64,000 nucleotides of DNA from Ogataea parapolymorpha DL-1 (taxonomy: Eukaryota > Ascomycota > Pichiomycetes > Pichiales > Pichiaceae), in assembly GCF_000187245.1 (NCBI RefSeq), contig NC_027862.1, positions 248,001 through 312,000 of the forward strand, given 5' to 3'. The position numbers and the translations under genes were made by a program. This document shows positions 8,979-17,970 of the stretch, piece after piece. Below the pieces are notes generated by a model. That model was not told the DNA's origin, made no database searches, and saw only the letters and a program-made list of their open reading frames with translations. Each line of letters begins with the position of its first letter. The first letter of the stretch is position 1.

Positions 8979-10145
8979 TCACTCCATATCATCCTCAAAC
9001 ATCGCGTCGTCAAGGTCCTCATCATCCTCTTCGTCCTCCGCATCCTGGTTAGCACGTAACTGCGCGTAGTACGCCTCCAAAGCGTCCAGCTCCTCGGCCG
9101 TATCGGCAGTTCCCGGCCCAGTAGCGTCTGAGCCCGCCGTTTCTGAACCACTGTAGCCAGCACGGCCGCCCGAGTCGGTCTCTGACTCCTCCCTCTTGAT
9201 CGGTTTCTCGATTCCCGTCTCCGTAGCCTCCTTTTTGACACTTGGAATTTCCTGCCCTAGGCCGTTCAACAACGACTTGCCAACCGTACTCTCCATGTGC
9301 CAGGACGGTAGTGCGTTTTGCTTGAGCGTCTCGCTCTTCTGCTCCTTTGACTCGCGCTCCTGTCTCATTTCCTCGTCGTCCGCCGTGATCGACACGTGCA
9401 CCGTGGCCTGAGACTTCTGTGCTGCGTTCTGCAACGATTGCGACATGCCGCCCGGCTTGCCATTGCGCGGCACCTTCGAGCTGACCGTGTACGATGCCAC
9501 CGAGCTCGACGAGACAGGGATGGCCTTGACCAGCGAGGACTCAAAGTTGTTATCCTCGATCTTCATGTTGTCGATCTTCTTGAGGGACTCGATGATCGGC
9601 TCGATCTGAGACATGAGCTTCTCCAGCTTCTCCTGGCCTTTTTGCGCTTCCATGCCGGAATCATCCTCGATCAGCTTGTCTCCGCAGACAGAGCATTCGA
9701 ACGATGCCTTATCCTCGCTCAACAGCGACGCCGCGTCCAGAAGCGAATATTTAGTCCGGCACGATGGACACACATAGCCCTGCGGGTCGCTGAGCTGGTC
9801 CACCTCGTCCTTCACCATTTTCACCAGTGAATGGATCTTCCATTTAATGGCGTCGATGGCCTCGACCCAGCGCACAAAAAAATACGTCGTCGTCATCATC
9901 CGGTACTGCGGCGAGTCCTCCTTCTGTGTATATGCCACAATGAGCCGGTCTTCCAGCAGCCGATTGCAGTACGACCGAAACACCTTGCGATGCATACAGG
10001 TGAGCTTCAGCATGTCTTCCTCGTACACCACCGAGTGGAAAAGAAGGACTTCCATTATGAGCGCGCACGGCACCGCATAGAATGCCCTCGTGACAAGCCG
10101 TAGAAGGTGCTTCACCTCCTTTTCAGACTCTTTGGAAAGCGACAT
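8979..10145 (-). CDS. TFA1: TFIIE large (alpha) subunit
   Basis: 388 aa. TFIIE-alpha recruits and stimulates TFIIH at RNA polymerase II promoters. The N-terminus is a winged-helix domain (about 5-95). It is followed by a Cys4 zinc ribbon with Cys126-x2-Cys129 and Cys151-x2-Cys154. Residues 165-200 are helical. The C-terminal 150 residues are highly charged, with alternating Lys/Glu, and end in a strongly acidic run, as expected for the TFIIH-binding tail. It is shorter than the S. cerevisiae protein (482 aa) because of a shorter tail. A 22-bp inverted repeat lies 30 bp upstream of the ATG. Confidence 0.92.
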   Translation of the reverse strand: MSLSKESEKEVKHLLRLVTRAFYAVPCALIMEVLLFHSVVYEEDMLKLTCMHRKVFRSYCNRLLEDRLIVAYTQKEDSPQYRMMTTTYFFVRWVEAIDAIKWKIHSLVKMVKDEVDQLSDPQGYVCPSCRTKYSLLDAASLLSEDKASFECSVCGDKLIEDDSGMEAQKGQEKLEKLMSQIEPIIESLKKIDNMKIEDNNFESSLVKAIPVSSSSVASYTVSSKVPRNGKPGGMSQSLQNAAQKSQATVHVSITADDEEMRQERESKEQKSETLKQNALPSWHMESTVGKSLLNGLGQEIPSVKKEATETGIEKPIKREESETDSGGRAGYSGSETAGSDATGPGTADTAEELDALEAYYAQLRANQDAEDEEDDEDLDDAMFEDDME

Positions 10146-10174
10146 GGAGACAAATAAAGGAAAAAATAAAAAAT

Positions 10175-10196
10175 TCGTCGATCGGTCGATCGACGA
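10175..10196. repeat. 22-bp inverted repeat upstream of TFA1
   Basis: Perfect 10-bp arms TCGTCGATCG and CGATCGACGA are separated by GT. The repeat contains the CGTCGATCGACG-like core that recurs at 15079-15090. It sits 30 bp before the TFA1 start codon, so it may be a dimeric factor site or lie in the leader of the transcript. Confidence 0.75.
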
Positions 10197-10472
10197 GAAT
10201 CCAAGGTGCCACCAAACCCTTCATCCAAACAGTTACCCAGATGGTTACCTAAATGAATAACCCCACAGGCGACTAACACAAAGGCAACGCAGAAGTCATG
10301 TCACTCCTACCCCACGTCGATCTTAAGTTGGGAGCCGGGCCGTTTGGCCGGTAGTGAAGCTATCCCCCCGATAATGCCCCATGGCCCAGACCGCTGGCAC
10401 CACATTCGCTACCTTTCCCCCATGACTAATTCTTGCTGCCGCCTGTGGCGCGTATTCGTCAATTTCACACAG

Positions 10473-10492
10473 CTTATCACGTCAAGCTTATC
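10473..10492 (-). promoter_or_regulatory. Paired GATAAG sites upstream of PRB1
   Basis: GATAAG occurs on the minus strand at 10473-10478 and 10487-10492, 164-183 bp before the PRB1 start. GATA factors (Gln3/Gat1 family) activate vacuolar protease genes under poor nitrogen in yeasts. The pairing is suggestive, but the motif is short and unverified. Confidence 0.4.
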
Positions 10493-10655
10493 AGTCGTGC
10501 CCCTGCCTTTCCTGTTTGGGATTTGCCACCCAGAAAAATAAAACACTGCCTACGTGAGCAATTTACTTAGTTTCTTTATCTCCTTCTCTTCTCTGGTCGT
10601 TTGATAGGACACTGAAGAGCTTATTCCCTACTTATTCTTATTATCCAACTGCACC

Positions 10656-12248
10656 ATGAAACACGCAGTTGCCGTCTCTTTGCTCGCCGCCATGGCAGTG
10701 CAGGGTCTTGTTATCCCTCACTTTGATAACATCCCTCAGCAGTTCTCCCTTGTCAAACAGGCAAAGGAAGCCGCAAAGACCGAGTCGCCAGTTGTCAACC
10801 TGTTGGACGAGACCAACGCCAGTCCGCTGATCACCACGCCAGTTGCAGTGGAGAACATCATTCCAAACTCCTACATTGTCGTGTTCAAGTCCGGTGTCTC
10901 CTCAGACTCTATTGACTTTCACATGAGCTGGCTGCAAGATGTGCACTCCCAGACCGTCAACGAGCTGGGACTGAGCCCAGAGGAGGCCTCTGCCCAGGGC
11001 TTCAAGTCTGACATCCTCGATTTGACTCACGTCTTCAAGATTAGCGACTTCTTCTCGGGCTATACCGGTGTTTTCCCAGAAGCTGTCGTTAACCTTATCA
11101 GAAGACACCCAGACGTTGCATTTGTCGAGATGGACTCTATGGTGTACGCCAACGAGGCTGAGACTCAGACAGGTGCTCCTTGGGGATTGTCTAGAATCTC
11201 CCACAGAGAAGCCCTCAGCCTTGGAAACTTCAATCAATACCTATACGATGACGTCGCTGGTGACGGCGTCACAGCATACGTCATTGATACAGGTATCAAT
11301 GTCAACCACAAGGACTTCGGCGGCAGAGCCAAGTGGGGAAAGACTATCCCAACCGGTGACGATGACATCGACGGTAACGGTCACGGTACCCACTGTGCTG
11401 GTACCATCGGCTCTGAGCACTACGGTGTTTCGAAGAACGCCAACCTTGTTGCCGTGAAGGTTTTGAGATCCAACGGTTCTGGTTCGATGTCTGACGTCGT
11501 CAAGGGCGTTGAGTTTGCTGCCAACGCTCACATTGCTGAGGCTAAGCAGAAAAAGCCAGGCTTCAAGGGATCCACTGCCAACATGTCTCTTGGCGGTGGC
11601 AAGTCTCCTGCCTTGGACATGGCAGTCAACGCTGCAGTCAAGGCCGGCTTGCACTTTGCCGTTGCCGCAGGTAACGACAACGCCGACGCTTGCAACTACT
11701 CACCAGCCGCCGCGGAGAATGCTGTCACCGTGGGTGCCTCGACCTTGTCCGACTCGAGAGCCTACTTCTCGAACTACGGCAAGTGTGTGGACATCTTTGC
11801 TCCTGGTCTCAATATCTTGTCTACCTATATTGGCTCCGATACCGCAACTGCTACTCTCTCTGGTACTTCCATGGCTTCTCCACACGTTTGTGGTTTGCTT
11901 GCTTACTACCTTGGTCTGCAACCAGAGAGCGACTCTCAGTTCGCCTCGTCATCTGTTTCTCCAGCTCAGCTGAAGAAGAACATCATCAAGTTTGGTACCA
12001 AGAATGCTCTTTCTGACATTCCAGACGACGGCACTCCAAACGTCCTGATTTACAACGGTGCAGGTAAGAACTTGACTGAGTTCTGGGACGCAGATTACGA
12101 GTACGAGTCCGAGAGTTCTCTGAAGGTGGACCTGAACCGGGCTCTAGACATTGCTTCTTCCGTGGAGATCGACTTTGACGGCCTGAAGGAGAAGTTTGAC
12201 GAGATCCTCAACGAGGTTCAAAGTGAAGTGAAGTCTCTGTTGAACTAG
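10656..12248 (+). CDS. PRB1: Vacuolar subtilisin-type protease B (cerevisin)
   Basis: 530 aa. It is the main soluble serine endoprotease of the vacuole, made as a precursor and matured by vacuolar proteases. A signal peptide spans about 1-17, an inhibitor-I9 propeptide about 70-165, and an S8 protease domain from about 175. The catalytic triad is visible: Asp211 (Asp-Thr-Gly), His243 (Gly-His-Gly-Thr-His) and Ser405 (Gly-Thr-Ser-Met-Ala); Asn340 is the oxyanion residue. An Asn-Leu-Thr glycosylation site is near 474. The C-terminal extension is acidic and helical. Codons are more biased than in neighbours, suggesting strong expression. The S. cerevisiae paralogue YSP3 is the alternative; in a species without the genome duplication one gene may serve both roles. 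Confidence 0.92.
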   Translation: MKHAVAVSLLAAMAVQGLVIPHFDNIPQQFSLVKQAKEAAKTESPVVNLLDETNASPLITTPVAVENIIPNSYIVVFKSGVSSDSIDFHMSWLQDVHSQTVNELGLSPEEASAQGFKSDILDLTHVFKISDFFSGYTGVFPEAVVNLIRRHPDVAFVEMDSMVYANEAETQTGAPWGLSRISHREALSLGNFNQYLYDDVAGDGVTAYVIDTGINVNHKDFGGRAKWGKTIPTGDDDIDGNGHGTHCAGTIGSEHYGVSKNANLVAVKVLRSNGSGSMSDVVKGVEFAANAHIAEAKQKKPGFKGSTANMSLGGGKSPALDMAVNAAVKAGLHFAVAAGNDNADACNYSPAAAENAVTVGASTLSDSRAYFSNYGKCVDIFAPGLNILSTYIGSDTATATLSGTSMASPHVCGLLAYYLGLQPESDSQFASSSVSPAQLKKNIIKFGTKNALSDIPDDGTPNVLIYNGAGKNLTEFWDADYEYESESSLKVDLNRALDIASSVEIDFDGLKEKFDEILNEVQSEVKSLLN

Positions 12249-12416
12249 CCGGACTAGCCGAATTGTATGAGCGAGTTCTTTGTTTTTGGGTTTTGTTTTT
12301 GTTTTTATTCAGGAAATGATTGCTTTCATTGGGTTTGACTTGCTTCGATAAATACTCTGCATCGGCGACACCTTTGTTTCGATCTATGTTTAAGTAAAAT
12401 GCATACATATTAGAAT

Positions 12417-13379
12417 TTACCAAGATAATATTTGAGTCACTTTCCAAAACGGTTGCAGTAGCGCAGCAACTGCCAGGTAAATCCTGTAGATTATCCTTAC
12501 GATCCAAAGGTAAGCGAGTATTTCCACTATAAGCACAACTTCTGGAGGGAAAATCGGTACCGAGTACAATATTCCAAATAGCTGGAATACCACACCGACA
12601 ATGGGCACAAATTGCAGCGAACTTTGGATCGAGTCGTGTATGCGGTAAATATTAGTGTGTAGTTCGGGTCTCCTTGTTTGGTGCTGCCCCTCGCGCTCTG
12701 TTTCTGTCCGTTTGCGTCGGTTCTCCAGTCCCTTCTTCTTATTTGGATATCTCACTCCGTTGTTGTACCACATATAGTCTTTTAAGTTTTGGTCAAAGCT
12801 ATTTCCAATGAATTTGGAATCTGCATGGCTCTTGCGTTTAGGACGGTCCACTTTTATTCTGGAGCTGATCTTTTGCAGCCAGTCCGAATGGTCGTTGTCG
12901 GATCGTTCGACAAACGTTTCTCTGAAAATCTGCTCTTCGTCGCCATTGGCGCGCCTTATTTTGCGCATTTCCCGCTCCATCTGTCTTCTCGAGTCTTGTA
13001 GTGAAACGGTTTCGGGCTCCTTCACTTCCGGTGGCTCTGCAACCATGCTATTCTGTCGTTCTCTCCATTCGTCATTTCGGCGTTCAAACCGGCTCACCAT
13101 CGGCATAGACTTGATGTTTGTACCCGAAATCGTGAGGTCTAGGTTTTTGCTGCGTCGCTTTCGGTTCATCATAGATTTGAGCCAGTTGCTCTTCTTGCTG
13201 GTAAAGAGCTGCTCCCCCACAGACTCTACCTCGCCAGCGTTCCTGTCGTGCCGAGAGGCGTTAAAGTGGTAGTACTGGCCTGGGGACTCAATATTCTGCA
13301 TCGCCATCAAAAAAAGCAAAATAATCGGACAAAGAACAAACAGGTGCTCCTGCAGTTGGTGATATATCACTATTATCAT
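12417..13379 (-). CDS. Unknown membrane protein with N- and C-terminal hydrophobic segments
   Basis: 320 aa from the first ATG of the frame (13379); the frame stays open upstream to 13589, but only with a TTG start. I do not recognise the family. Residues 11-30 are a strongly hydrophobic segment that could be a signal anchor. The middle (about 45-245) is hydrophilic, very rich in Arg, Lys, Asn and Ser, and includes Lys/Arg clusters near 60-65 and 210-225. The last 65 residues hold two or three hydrophobic stretches with a Pro-Pro break. This topology suggests an ER or nuclear-envelope protein with both ends membrane-bound and a basic loop, but that is inference. It is convergent with PRB1 (168-bp gap). 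An upstream exon or a later start (Met25 or Met27) cannot be excluded. Confidence 0.65.
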   Translation of the reverse strand: MIIVIYHQLQEHLFVLCPIILLFLMAMQNIESPGQYYHFNASRHDRNAGEVESVGEQLFTSKKSNWLKSMMNRKRRSKNLDLTISGTNIKSMPMVSRFERRNDEWRERQNSMVAEPPEVKEPETVSLQDSRRQMEREMRKIRRANGDEEQIFRETFVERSDNDHSDWLQKISSRIKVDRPKRKSHADSKFIGNSFDQNLKDYMWYNNGVRYPNKKKGLENRRKRTETEREGQHQTRRPELHTNIYRIHDSIQSSLQFVPIVGVVFQLFGILYSVPIFPPEVVLIVEILAYLWIVRIIYRIYLAVAALLQPFWKVTQILSW

Positions 13380-13832
13380 AATAAATAATCTTTTAGCCAG
13401 GTTACCCTGCCACCACTCTTTTCGTGTCGCGAAGGAAAACAAATAAACACCGTTCAGAATTCGAGTTGTAGCGGTGCAAGGATGGACGCCACGACAGCTG
13501 CTCCAAAGCGTGTCTTTCAGTGTGGAGAAGTCGCCATAGACAGTAGAGAATGTCTTTGATGACTGGTCACAAAGTGTGTGCACAGCCAAGTCCGTTTCCG
13601 AAACTCGGCCGGAAAAACTTAGGTGTTCCCCAAGCCTTTGTGCGTTTCTTCTCTAACTTGTAAATAAATGCAAGATTAACATAATTTAATATTTACTTCC
13701 CTCCAGACCCGGGATATATTTCAAGTTTGCCCCCTGTACAATAGCCACTAGGAGCAGGAAGCTAGTCCCCAACAGAAACTGACAGCTCGTACCTTTGAAT
13801 TGACAGTTTTTACTCCCTGACACAGCCATTAT
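13380..13832. promoter_or_regulatory. Divergent spacer before the WHI5/NRM1-type gene
   Basis: 453 bp between the unknown membrane protein and the G1/S repressor. No gene and no recognisable repeat is seen. The minus frame of the membrane protein is open through 13380-13589 without an ATG, so a hidden 5' exon is possible. No MCB (ACGCGT) or SCB consensus was spotted. Confidence 0.5.
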
Positions 13833-15029
13833 ATGAACTCATCCGAAGACACGCCTACCGGCCTCCCCAACTCCTCTAACATAGCGACTTTTAATAATAT
13901 CGGCCCCGAACACACCATGACTCAGATAAAAGAACCAACTACGCCGTCTTTGAAGAAGAATGCAACTTTCGACGCGGCCCCCTTTCCCCAGACTCCCGAG
14001 CGTACACCGCATCAGTTGATGCCTGAAGGCACTCCGTTACTGTCACCCACGCACATGAATTCCGGGGCTACTCCTTCAAAACGGCGAAGCACAGACTTCT
14101 ACAGCTTACTAAAGTCGCCGGATGTCAATCGAAACGATGTCGACCTGAAACGACGGTCGGTCGAGCTCAACAAGATACTCAACAAATCTCCCGAGAGATT
14201 GAACAACTATGTTTTCCATGACAGTCTGCTAAAGTCTCCTAAGCGTCAGCCCGGAAGCTCGCCATTCCGTGTGCACAAGAAGAATGACAACGAAATTAAA
14301 GAGATATCGGAAAACTTGAAAACGAGGCTCAATTACGCCAATGTGAAAATCCAGCACGGATGGTCAGCCAAATCGATCTCAGAGCTGGAGAAAAACCTTG
14401 AGGAGGAGAAGTCGCGAAAGATGCTCACACCTCAGGACAGGAAACAACAGGACAATTTCTGGAAGATGAGGACCGACCAGCTTCCTACATACAATCAGCC
14501 GACCATGAACGCCGAGCACAGAATCGCAGCCCCTTCTAGCCCTACCAGCCACGCTATTCCTGCGCGCCGCAAAGCATCGAAGCTGAAGCTGGACGAATTG
14601 GCTAGTAAACAGGGATCTGCTGAGTCTGCTTTGTACAAAGCACTTTCGCCCGAACGACCAAAGCTGACCATCGACTCGCGATCAATGCTGCCTCCTGCCA
14701 GCCACCAGCGCTCTGCTTCTGATAGCAAGCTTGAGCAGGAGGCCATCATGTCTCTGATATCGCTTTCTTCGCCCGTCAAATACTCTGGCTCGCAATCTCC
14801 TTCGCCTCCCCGCCCCGCTGGGTTGCAGAAACCGCCACTATTGTCATTTGACAGAAGACGCAACGCTGGAAATGAGGAAACGGACGAAGAAACGGAGCTC
14901 GAAGACGAGGACAACGCGAAAAACCATATTTTCAAATCTCCCCAACGGAACGGACTCAAAGGGCTCGGGCTCACGTCGAAGTCTGCGGCAGATGACGACG
15001 ACCGCACAGCGAGCGATTACTCTGACTGA
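13833..15029 (+). CDS. Whi5/Nrm1-type repressor of G1/S transcription
   Basis: 398 aa, largely disordered. The diagnostic part is at about 162-177, Leu-Lys-Thr-Arg-Leu-Asn-Tyr-Ala-Asn-Val-Lys-x-x-His-Gly-Trp. This matches the GTB motif by which Whi5 and Nrm1 bind SBF or MBF and repress Start genes. At least ten Ser-Pro or Thr-Pro sites flank it (for example at 54, 58, 67, 71, 80, 95, 119 and 135), as expected for a CDK-inactivated repressor, and a Lys-Arg-Arg patch is near 84. S. cerevisiae has two proteins, Whi5 and Nrm1; whether this yeast has one or two cannot be told here, so no symbol is given. The C-terminus is strongly acidic. Confidence 0.8.
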   Translation: MNSSEDTPTGLPNSSNIATFNNIGPEHTMTQIKEPTTPSLKKNATFDAAPFPQTPERTPHQLMPEGTPLLSPTHMNSGATPSKRRSTDFYSLLKSPDVNRNDVDLKRRSVELNKILNKSPERLNNYVFHDSLLKSPKRQPGSSPFRVHKKNDNEIKEISENLKTRLNYANVKIQHGWSAKSISELEKNLEEEKSRKMLTPQDRKQQDNFWKMRTDQLPTYNQPTMNAEHRIAAPSSPTSHAIPARRKASKLKLDELASKQGSAESALYKALSPERPKLTIDSRSMLPPASHQRSASDSKLEQEAIMSLISLSSPVKYSGSQSPSPPRPAGLQKPPLLSFDRRRNAGNEETDEETELEDEDNAKNHIFKSPQRNGLKGLGLTSKSAADDDDRTASDYSD

Positions 15030-15077
15030 ATCCGGTCCTGGACACTTATATATAACTTTGCAACACTGTATATGAAC

Positions 15078-15091
15078 ACGTCGATCGACGT
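15078..15091. repeat. 14-bp palindrome upstream of SEH1
   Basis: ACGTCGATCGACGT is a perfect palindrome in the 127-bp spacer between the WHI5/NRM1-type gene and SEH1, 66 bp before the SEH1 ATG. Its core CGTCGATCGACG resembles the inverted repeat before TFA1. Confidence 0.75.
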
Positions 15092-15156
15092 AAATTCAAC
15101 CTCGAGTCGAAATACCGATAGTATATTTTGTTTTATTCCATTTAATATCTCGTCTT

Positions 15157-16104
15157 ATGAAAGACACTGTCAAGCCTTTTCTGACCCATCACGAGGACCT
15201 TGTGCTAGACGTTCAGTACGATTACTACGGCCGCCAGCTGGCCACGTGCTCTGCGGACCAGCATTTGAAGGTGTTCGATCTGGACGCTGAGAGCTCGTCC
15301 TGGATATTCAATGACTCGTGGAAAGCGCACGATTCCACCATAGTCAAGGTCGATTTTGCCAATCCCGAGTTTGGCCATCTGCTGCTATCGATTTCGTACG
15401 ACCGCACACTCAAAATCTGGGAAGAACGGTTTGAGGAGCCTGCTGGATCTGGAAGAAGATGGAGGCGTCTTTGCACGATTGCAGACTCTCACGGACCGTT
15501 ATACGACGCCTGCTTCATGCCTTCGCATCTAGGCCTTGGCGTGGGTACCATTGGGTCGGATGGCAAGCTTCGCATCTACTGTTCGTTGGATCCGGCAAAT
15601 CTCAAGAGCTGGACCCTAGTGCACGAGATAAACGTGCTCAACTCGTCTGTAGCTTCGCATTTGCAGAGCGACTTCTCGCTGTCATGGTGTCCTTCGCGAT
15701 TTTCAGGAGAGAAGCTGGTTGTGAGTGCATTAGATCAAGCCTACATATATTACAAGGACGAAGCAGACAACAAGTTCCATCAGGGTGTCGTGCTTCCCGA
15801 ACACAACGGGCTGATCCGGTCAGTTTCGTGGGCGCCCTCGATGGGTCGCTCATACCACCTGATTGCCACAGCGTGCAAAGACGGGTTTATGCGGATATTC
15901 AAGCTTGTTGAGAAACGTGACAACGAGTTTGAAATAGAGCTGCTAGCATCGTTCAATGACCATAGGGGCGAGGTCTGGAAAGTGAGCTGGAACCTCACAG
16001 GAACGATTCTTAGCAGCTGCGGCGACGACGGCCAGATCAGACTGTACAAGTCCAACTATGCCAACAACTTCCAGTGCATGAGTGTCATAAGTGCTCAGTC
16101 GTAG
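15157..16104 (+). CDS. SEH1: Nucleoporin and SEA-complex subunit Seh1 (WD40)
   Basis: 315 aa. Seh1 is a WD40 propeller shared by the Nup84 (Y) complex of the nuclear pore and the SEA/GATOR2 complex, which regulates TORC1 at the vacuole. Six WD-type blades can be followed, for example Leu-Ala-Thr-Cys-Ser-Ala-Asp-Gln-His at about 28-36, a Tyr-Asp-Arg-Thr-Leu-Lys-Ile-Trp blade end near 86, and Ser-Cys-Gly-Asp-Asp-Gly-Gln near 290. Six blades rather than seven fits Seh1, whose open propeller is completed by a partner. Sec13 is the nearest relative but differs in sequence. It converges on NNF1 with a 7-bp gap. Confidence 0.93.
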   Translation: MKDTVKPFLTHHEDLVLDVQYDYYGRQLATCSADQHLKVFDLDAESSSWIFNDSWKAHDSTIVKVDFANPEFGHLLLSISYDRTLKIWEERFEEPAGSGRRWRRLCTIADSHGPLYDACFMPSHLGLGVGTIGSDGKLRIYCSLDPANLKSWTLVHEINVLNSSVASHLQSDFSLSWCPSRFSGEKLVVSALDQAYIYYKDEADNKFHQGVVLPEHNGLIRSVSWAPSMGRSYHLIATACKDGFMRIFKLVEKRDNEFEIELLASFNDHRGEVWKVSWNLTGTILSSCGDDGQIRLYKSNYANNFQCMSVISAQS

Positions 16105-16111
16105 TGAGCCG

Positions 16112-16729
16112 CTAGAAACATTTCTCAGTGATATATTTGAGCAGCTGTTTGAACCGTTCGTCGCTCAGCTGGTCCCTCATCCGGTCCAACTCCTCCAGAT
16201 GCAAAACAGACTGCTCCACTGCCTGGAAATTCTGTGCACTTTCGTCGTGCATCTGTCTCACCTGGCTCACCAGAGCATCATTTTCCTGTCGCAACAGCTC
16301 AAGTTTGTCGCTTAGGGTGCTGATCGACCGCTGTTTGGCGTCTGCAAGTTTTGTCTGCACGATTTCTCCGGCACTAAGCTTGTGAATAAGGAATGGGGGG
16401 TCGTTGCGCTGTTGCCGTTGTCGCGATTCGAATATAATCTCGTCGAGCTCATTGAGTTTTTGTTCCAGGTCCTTTTCCAGAAATATGCCTTGGAACTCGT
16501 CCAAGGCTTTGCTGGTCCACATTTCGGTGATTTGCTGATGGAAATCCGTCAAAGTCTCGCGATCAACCCCCGGATAACATTCGACGAGCTTCTCAACGTT
16601 GAATTTGTTGACGGTTTCCTGAAGCGAAAACTCTGCCGCCTTGCGCAAACCGTCGAATCGCACATACTTGAGAGTCTCGGGAGGCTCTTTGGCCACTTTT
16701 CTGGACTTTCGGTTGCCTCTGGTGCTCAT
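16112..16729 (-). CDS. NNF1: Kinetochore MIND-complex subunit Nnf1
   Basis: 205 aa, matching S. cerevisiae Nnf1 (201 aa). Nnf1 with Mtw1, Dsn1 and Nsl1 forms the MIND complex, which links inner kinetochore to Ndc80. The N-terminus is basic (Arg-Lys-Ser-Arg-Lys). Residues 20-100 carry the PMF1/Nnf1 helical head (Tyr-Val-Arg-Phe-Asp-Gly-Leu, then Ala-Ala-Glu-Phe ... Phe-Asn). Heptad-rich coiled coil runs from about 85 to the end. It is divergent from NSA1 with only 83 bp between the start codons, so the two must share a very short promoter. Confidence 0.85.
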   Translation of the reverse strand: MSTRGNRKSRKVAKEPPETLKYVRFDGLRKAAEFSLQETVNKFNVEKLVECYPGVDRETLTDFHQQITEMWTSKALDEFQGIFLEKDLEQKLNELDEIIFESRQRQQRNDPPFLIHKLSAGEIVQTKLADAKQRSISTLSDKLELLRQENDALVSQVRQMHDESAQNFQAVEQSVLHLEELDRMRDQLSDERFKQLLKYITEKCF

Positions 16730-16812
16730 TCAAAATAAATATTGTATATTATTTGTTTACAACAAACACAGCCTTGAGAAAAAAATTCAGATAGAGATTT
16801 TTCAAATAAATC

Positions 16813-17937
16813 ATGAAGCTTCTGGTCTCTGCTGAGGAGTCGGGTGCGCTTAAGGAGGTCATCTGCGTCAAAGGAACAGACACTTCAAAACAACAAGCTC
16901 CCCAGCCGACGTCGATAAAAACGTTTTGTCAGGAGACAAGGAACACCAGAATCCAGCATTTTATTCTATACAAGAATTATGTGGTAGCAGCTAGACAAGG
17001 GGGAAGCATATGTATATACAACTCTGAGGATGAGTACGCAGAAGTGAAGAAAATTGGCAGTCTTTCTGCCTCCGCAGAGGACGTTTTTGTGTCTCTATTC
17101 GAACTTGGCGACAAAATATATGCTTGTACGGAAGCTGGCAACCTGAGTATAATAGAGCCCGAAAATTGGGTACACACAACCACCAAGCTCAAGGGGCCGC
17201 TTAGCAGTTTTTGCGGAGACGTCTCAAGACCAGGAATTTTTGCATATGGTGGAAAGGAAACCGACCTCACTGTCATCAAGCTGGATACCATGGAGGTTCT
17301 GTTTCGGGGCAAGAATGTTCCAAATAACAAACTGGACTTACGCGAGCCAATTTGGATATCCAAAGTTGCGTTTGCTACGGACCCACAAGACGAGCCGGAC
17401 GTCTACAAACTAATTACCGTCACAAGGTACGGTCACGTGAGATATTATGACTCGACCAAGGGACGCAGGCCTGTTCTCAATTTCAAGCTTTCCGACAAAC
17501 CGCTGATCACCATGGCTAAGCTCAACGACTGTGAGATTGTTTGCTCCGACACCCACGTCACGACCGCAAAATTTAATTTCAAAAATGGCAGCATGCTCGG
17601 GAAGTTCCAGGGTGCTGTGGGATCGATCAAGGCGGTCCATGTTCTGGATAACGTTTTGGCAACTGGCGGCCTTGACAGGTATGTTCGATGCTTTGATCTT
17701 GGATCCAGAAACACCATAGCCAAGGTGTATATGGGCACTCAAATTAGCGATGTCTGGTTGGTGGAAGCAAACGAGGAGCAGCCAGAAGAGAAGCCTCAGG
17801 AGGTGAAACCTAAGGCCAAAGAACACAATCACTTGGAGGAAGAGGGCGAAGATGACGAGTCGAGCGACGAAGAGGAAATGTGGCAGAGGTTACAAAGCTC
17901 TTTAGCTGAGAAGAGAAAGAGACGGAAACTTAAATAG
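16813..17937 (+). CDS. NSA1: Pre-60S ribosome assembly factor Nsa1
   Basis: 374 aa. Nsa1 (WDR74 family) is a WD40 protein of nucleolar pre-60S particles, associated with Rix7-dependent remodelling. The start Met-Lys-Leu-Leu-Val-Ser-x-Glu-x-Ser-Gly and the Ile-Cys-Val-Lys-Gly-Thr-Asp-Thr-Ser that follows match the family. WD-like blades run to about 315, with one clear blade around 285-300 (Ala-Thr-Gly-Gly-Leu-Asp-Arg-Tyr). The tail is acidic and then ends in a Lys/Arg-rich nuclear/nucleolar signal. It is shorter than S. cerevisiae Nsa1 (463 aa). It is adjacent to CUE3, as in S. cerevisiae, with a 33-bp convergent gap. Confidence 0.88.
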   Translation: MKLLVSAEESGALKEVICVKGTDTSKQQAPQPTSIKTFCQETRNTRIQHFILYKNYVVAARQGGSICIYNSEDEYAEVKKIGSLSASAEDVFVSLFELGDKIYACTEAGNLSIIEPENWVHTTTKLKGPLSSFCGDVSRPGIFAYGGKETDLTVIKLDTMEVLFRGKNVPNNKLDLREPIWISKVAFATDPQDEPDVYKLITVTRYGHVRYYDSTKGRRPVLNFKLSDKPLITMAKLNDCEIVCSDTHVTTAKFNFKNGSMLGKFQGAVGSIKAVHVLDNVLATGGLDRYVRCFDLGSRNTIAKVYMGTQISDVWLVEANEEQPEEKPQEVKPKAKEHNHLEEEGEDDESSDEEEMWQRLQSSLAEKRKRRKLK

Positions 17938-17970
17938 TGGCATTTTTAATAAAATCCATATATTAATATG

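Larger units (their letters stand above)
10146..10655. promoter_or_regulatory. Divergent promoter region TFA1/PRB1
   Basis: This 510-bp spacer has no credible gene; a 65-codon frame at 10344 lacks any protein-like pattern. The TFA1-proximal end has a 22-bp inverted repeat. The PRB1-proximal end has several C-rich clusters (around 10362-10380 and 10416-10421), two GATAAG sites on the minus strand, and a CT-rich tract before the PRB1 ATG. Confidence 0.6.

Noticed and set aside
10344..10541. 65-codon frame in the PRB1 promoter
   Set aside because: No protein-like pattern and no room for its own promoter; it sits among the regulatory motifs.
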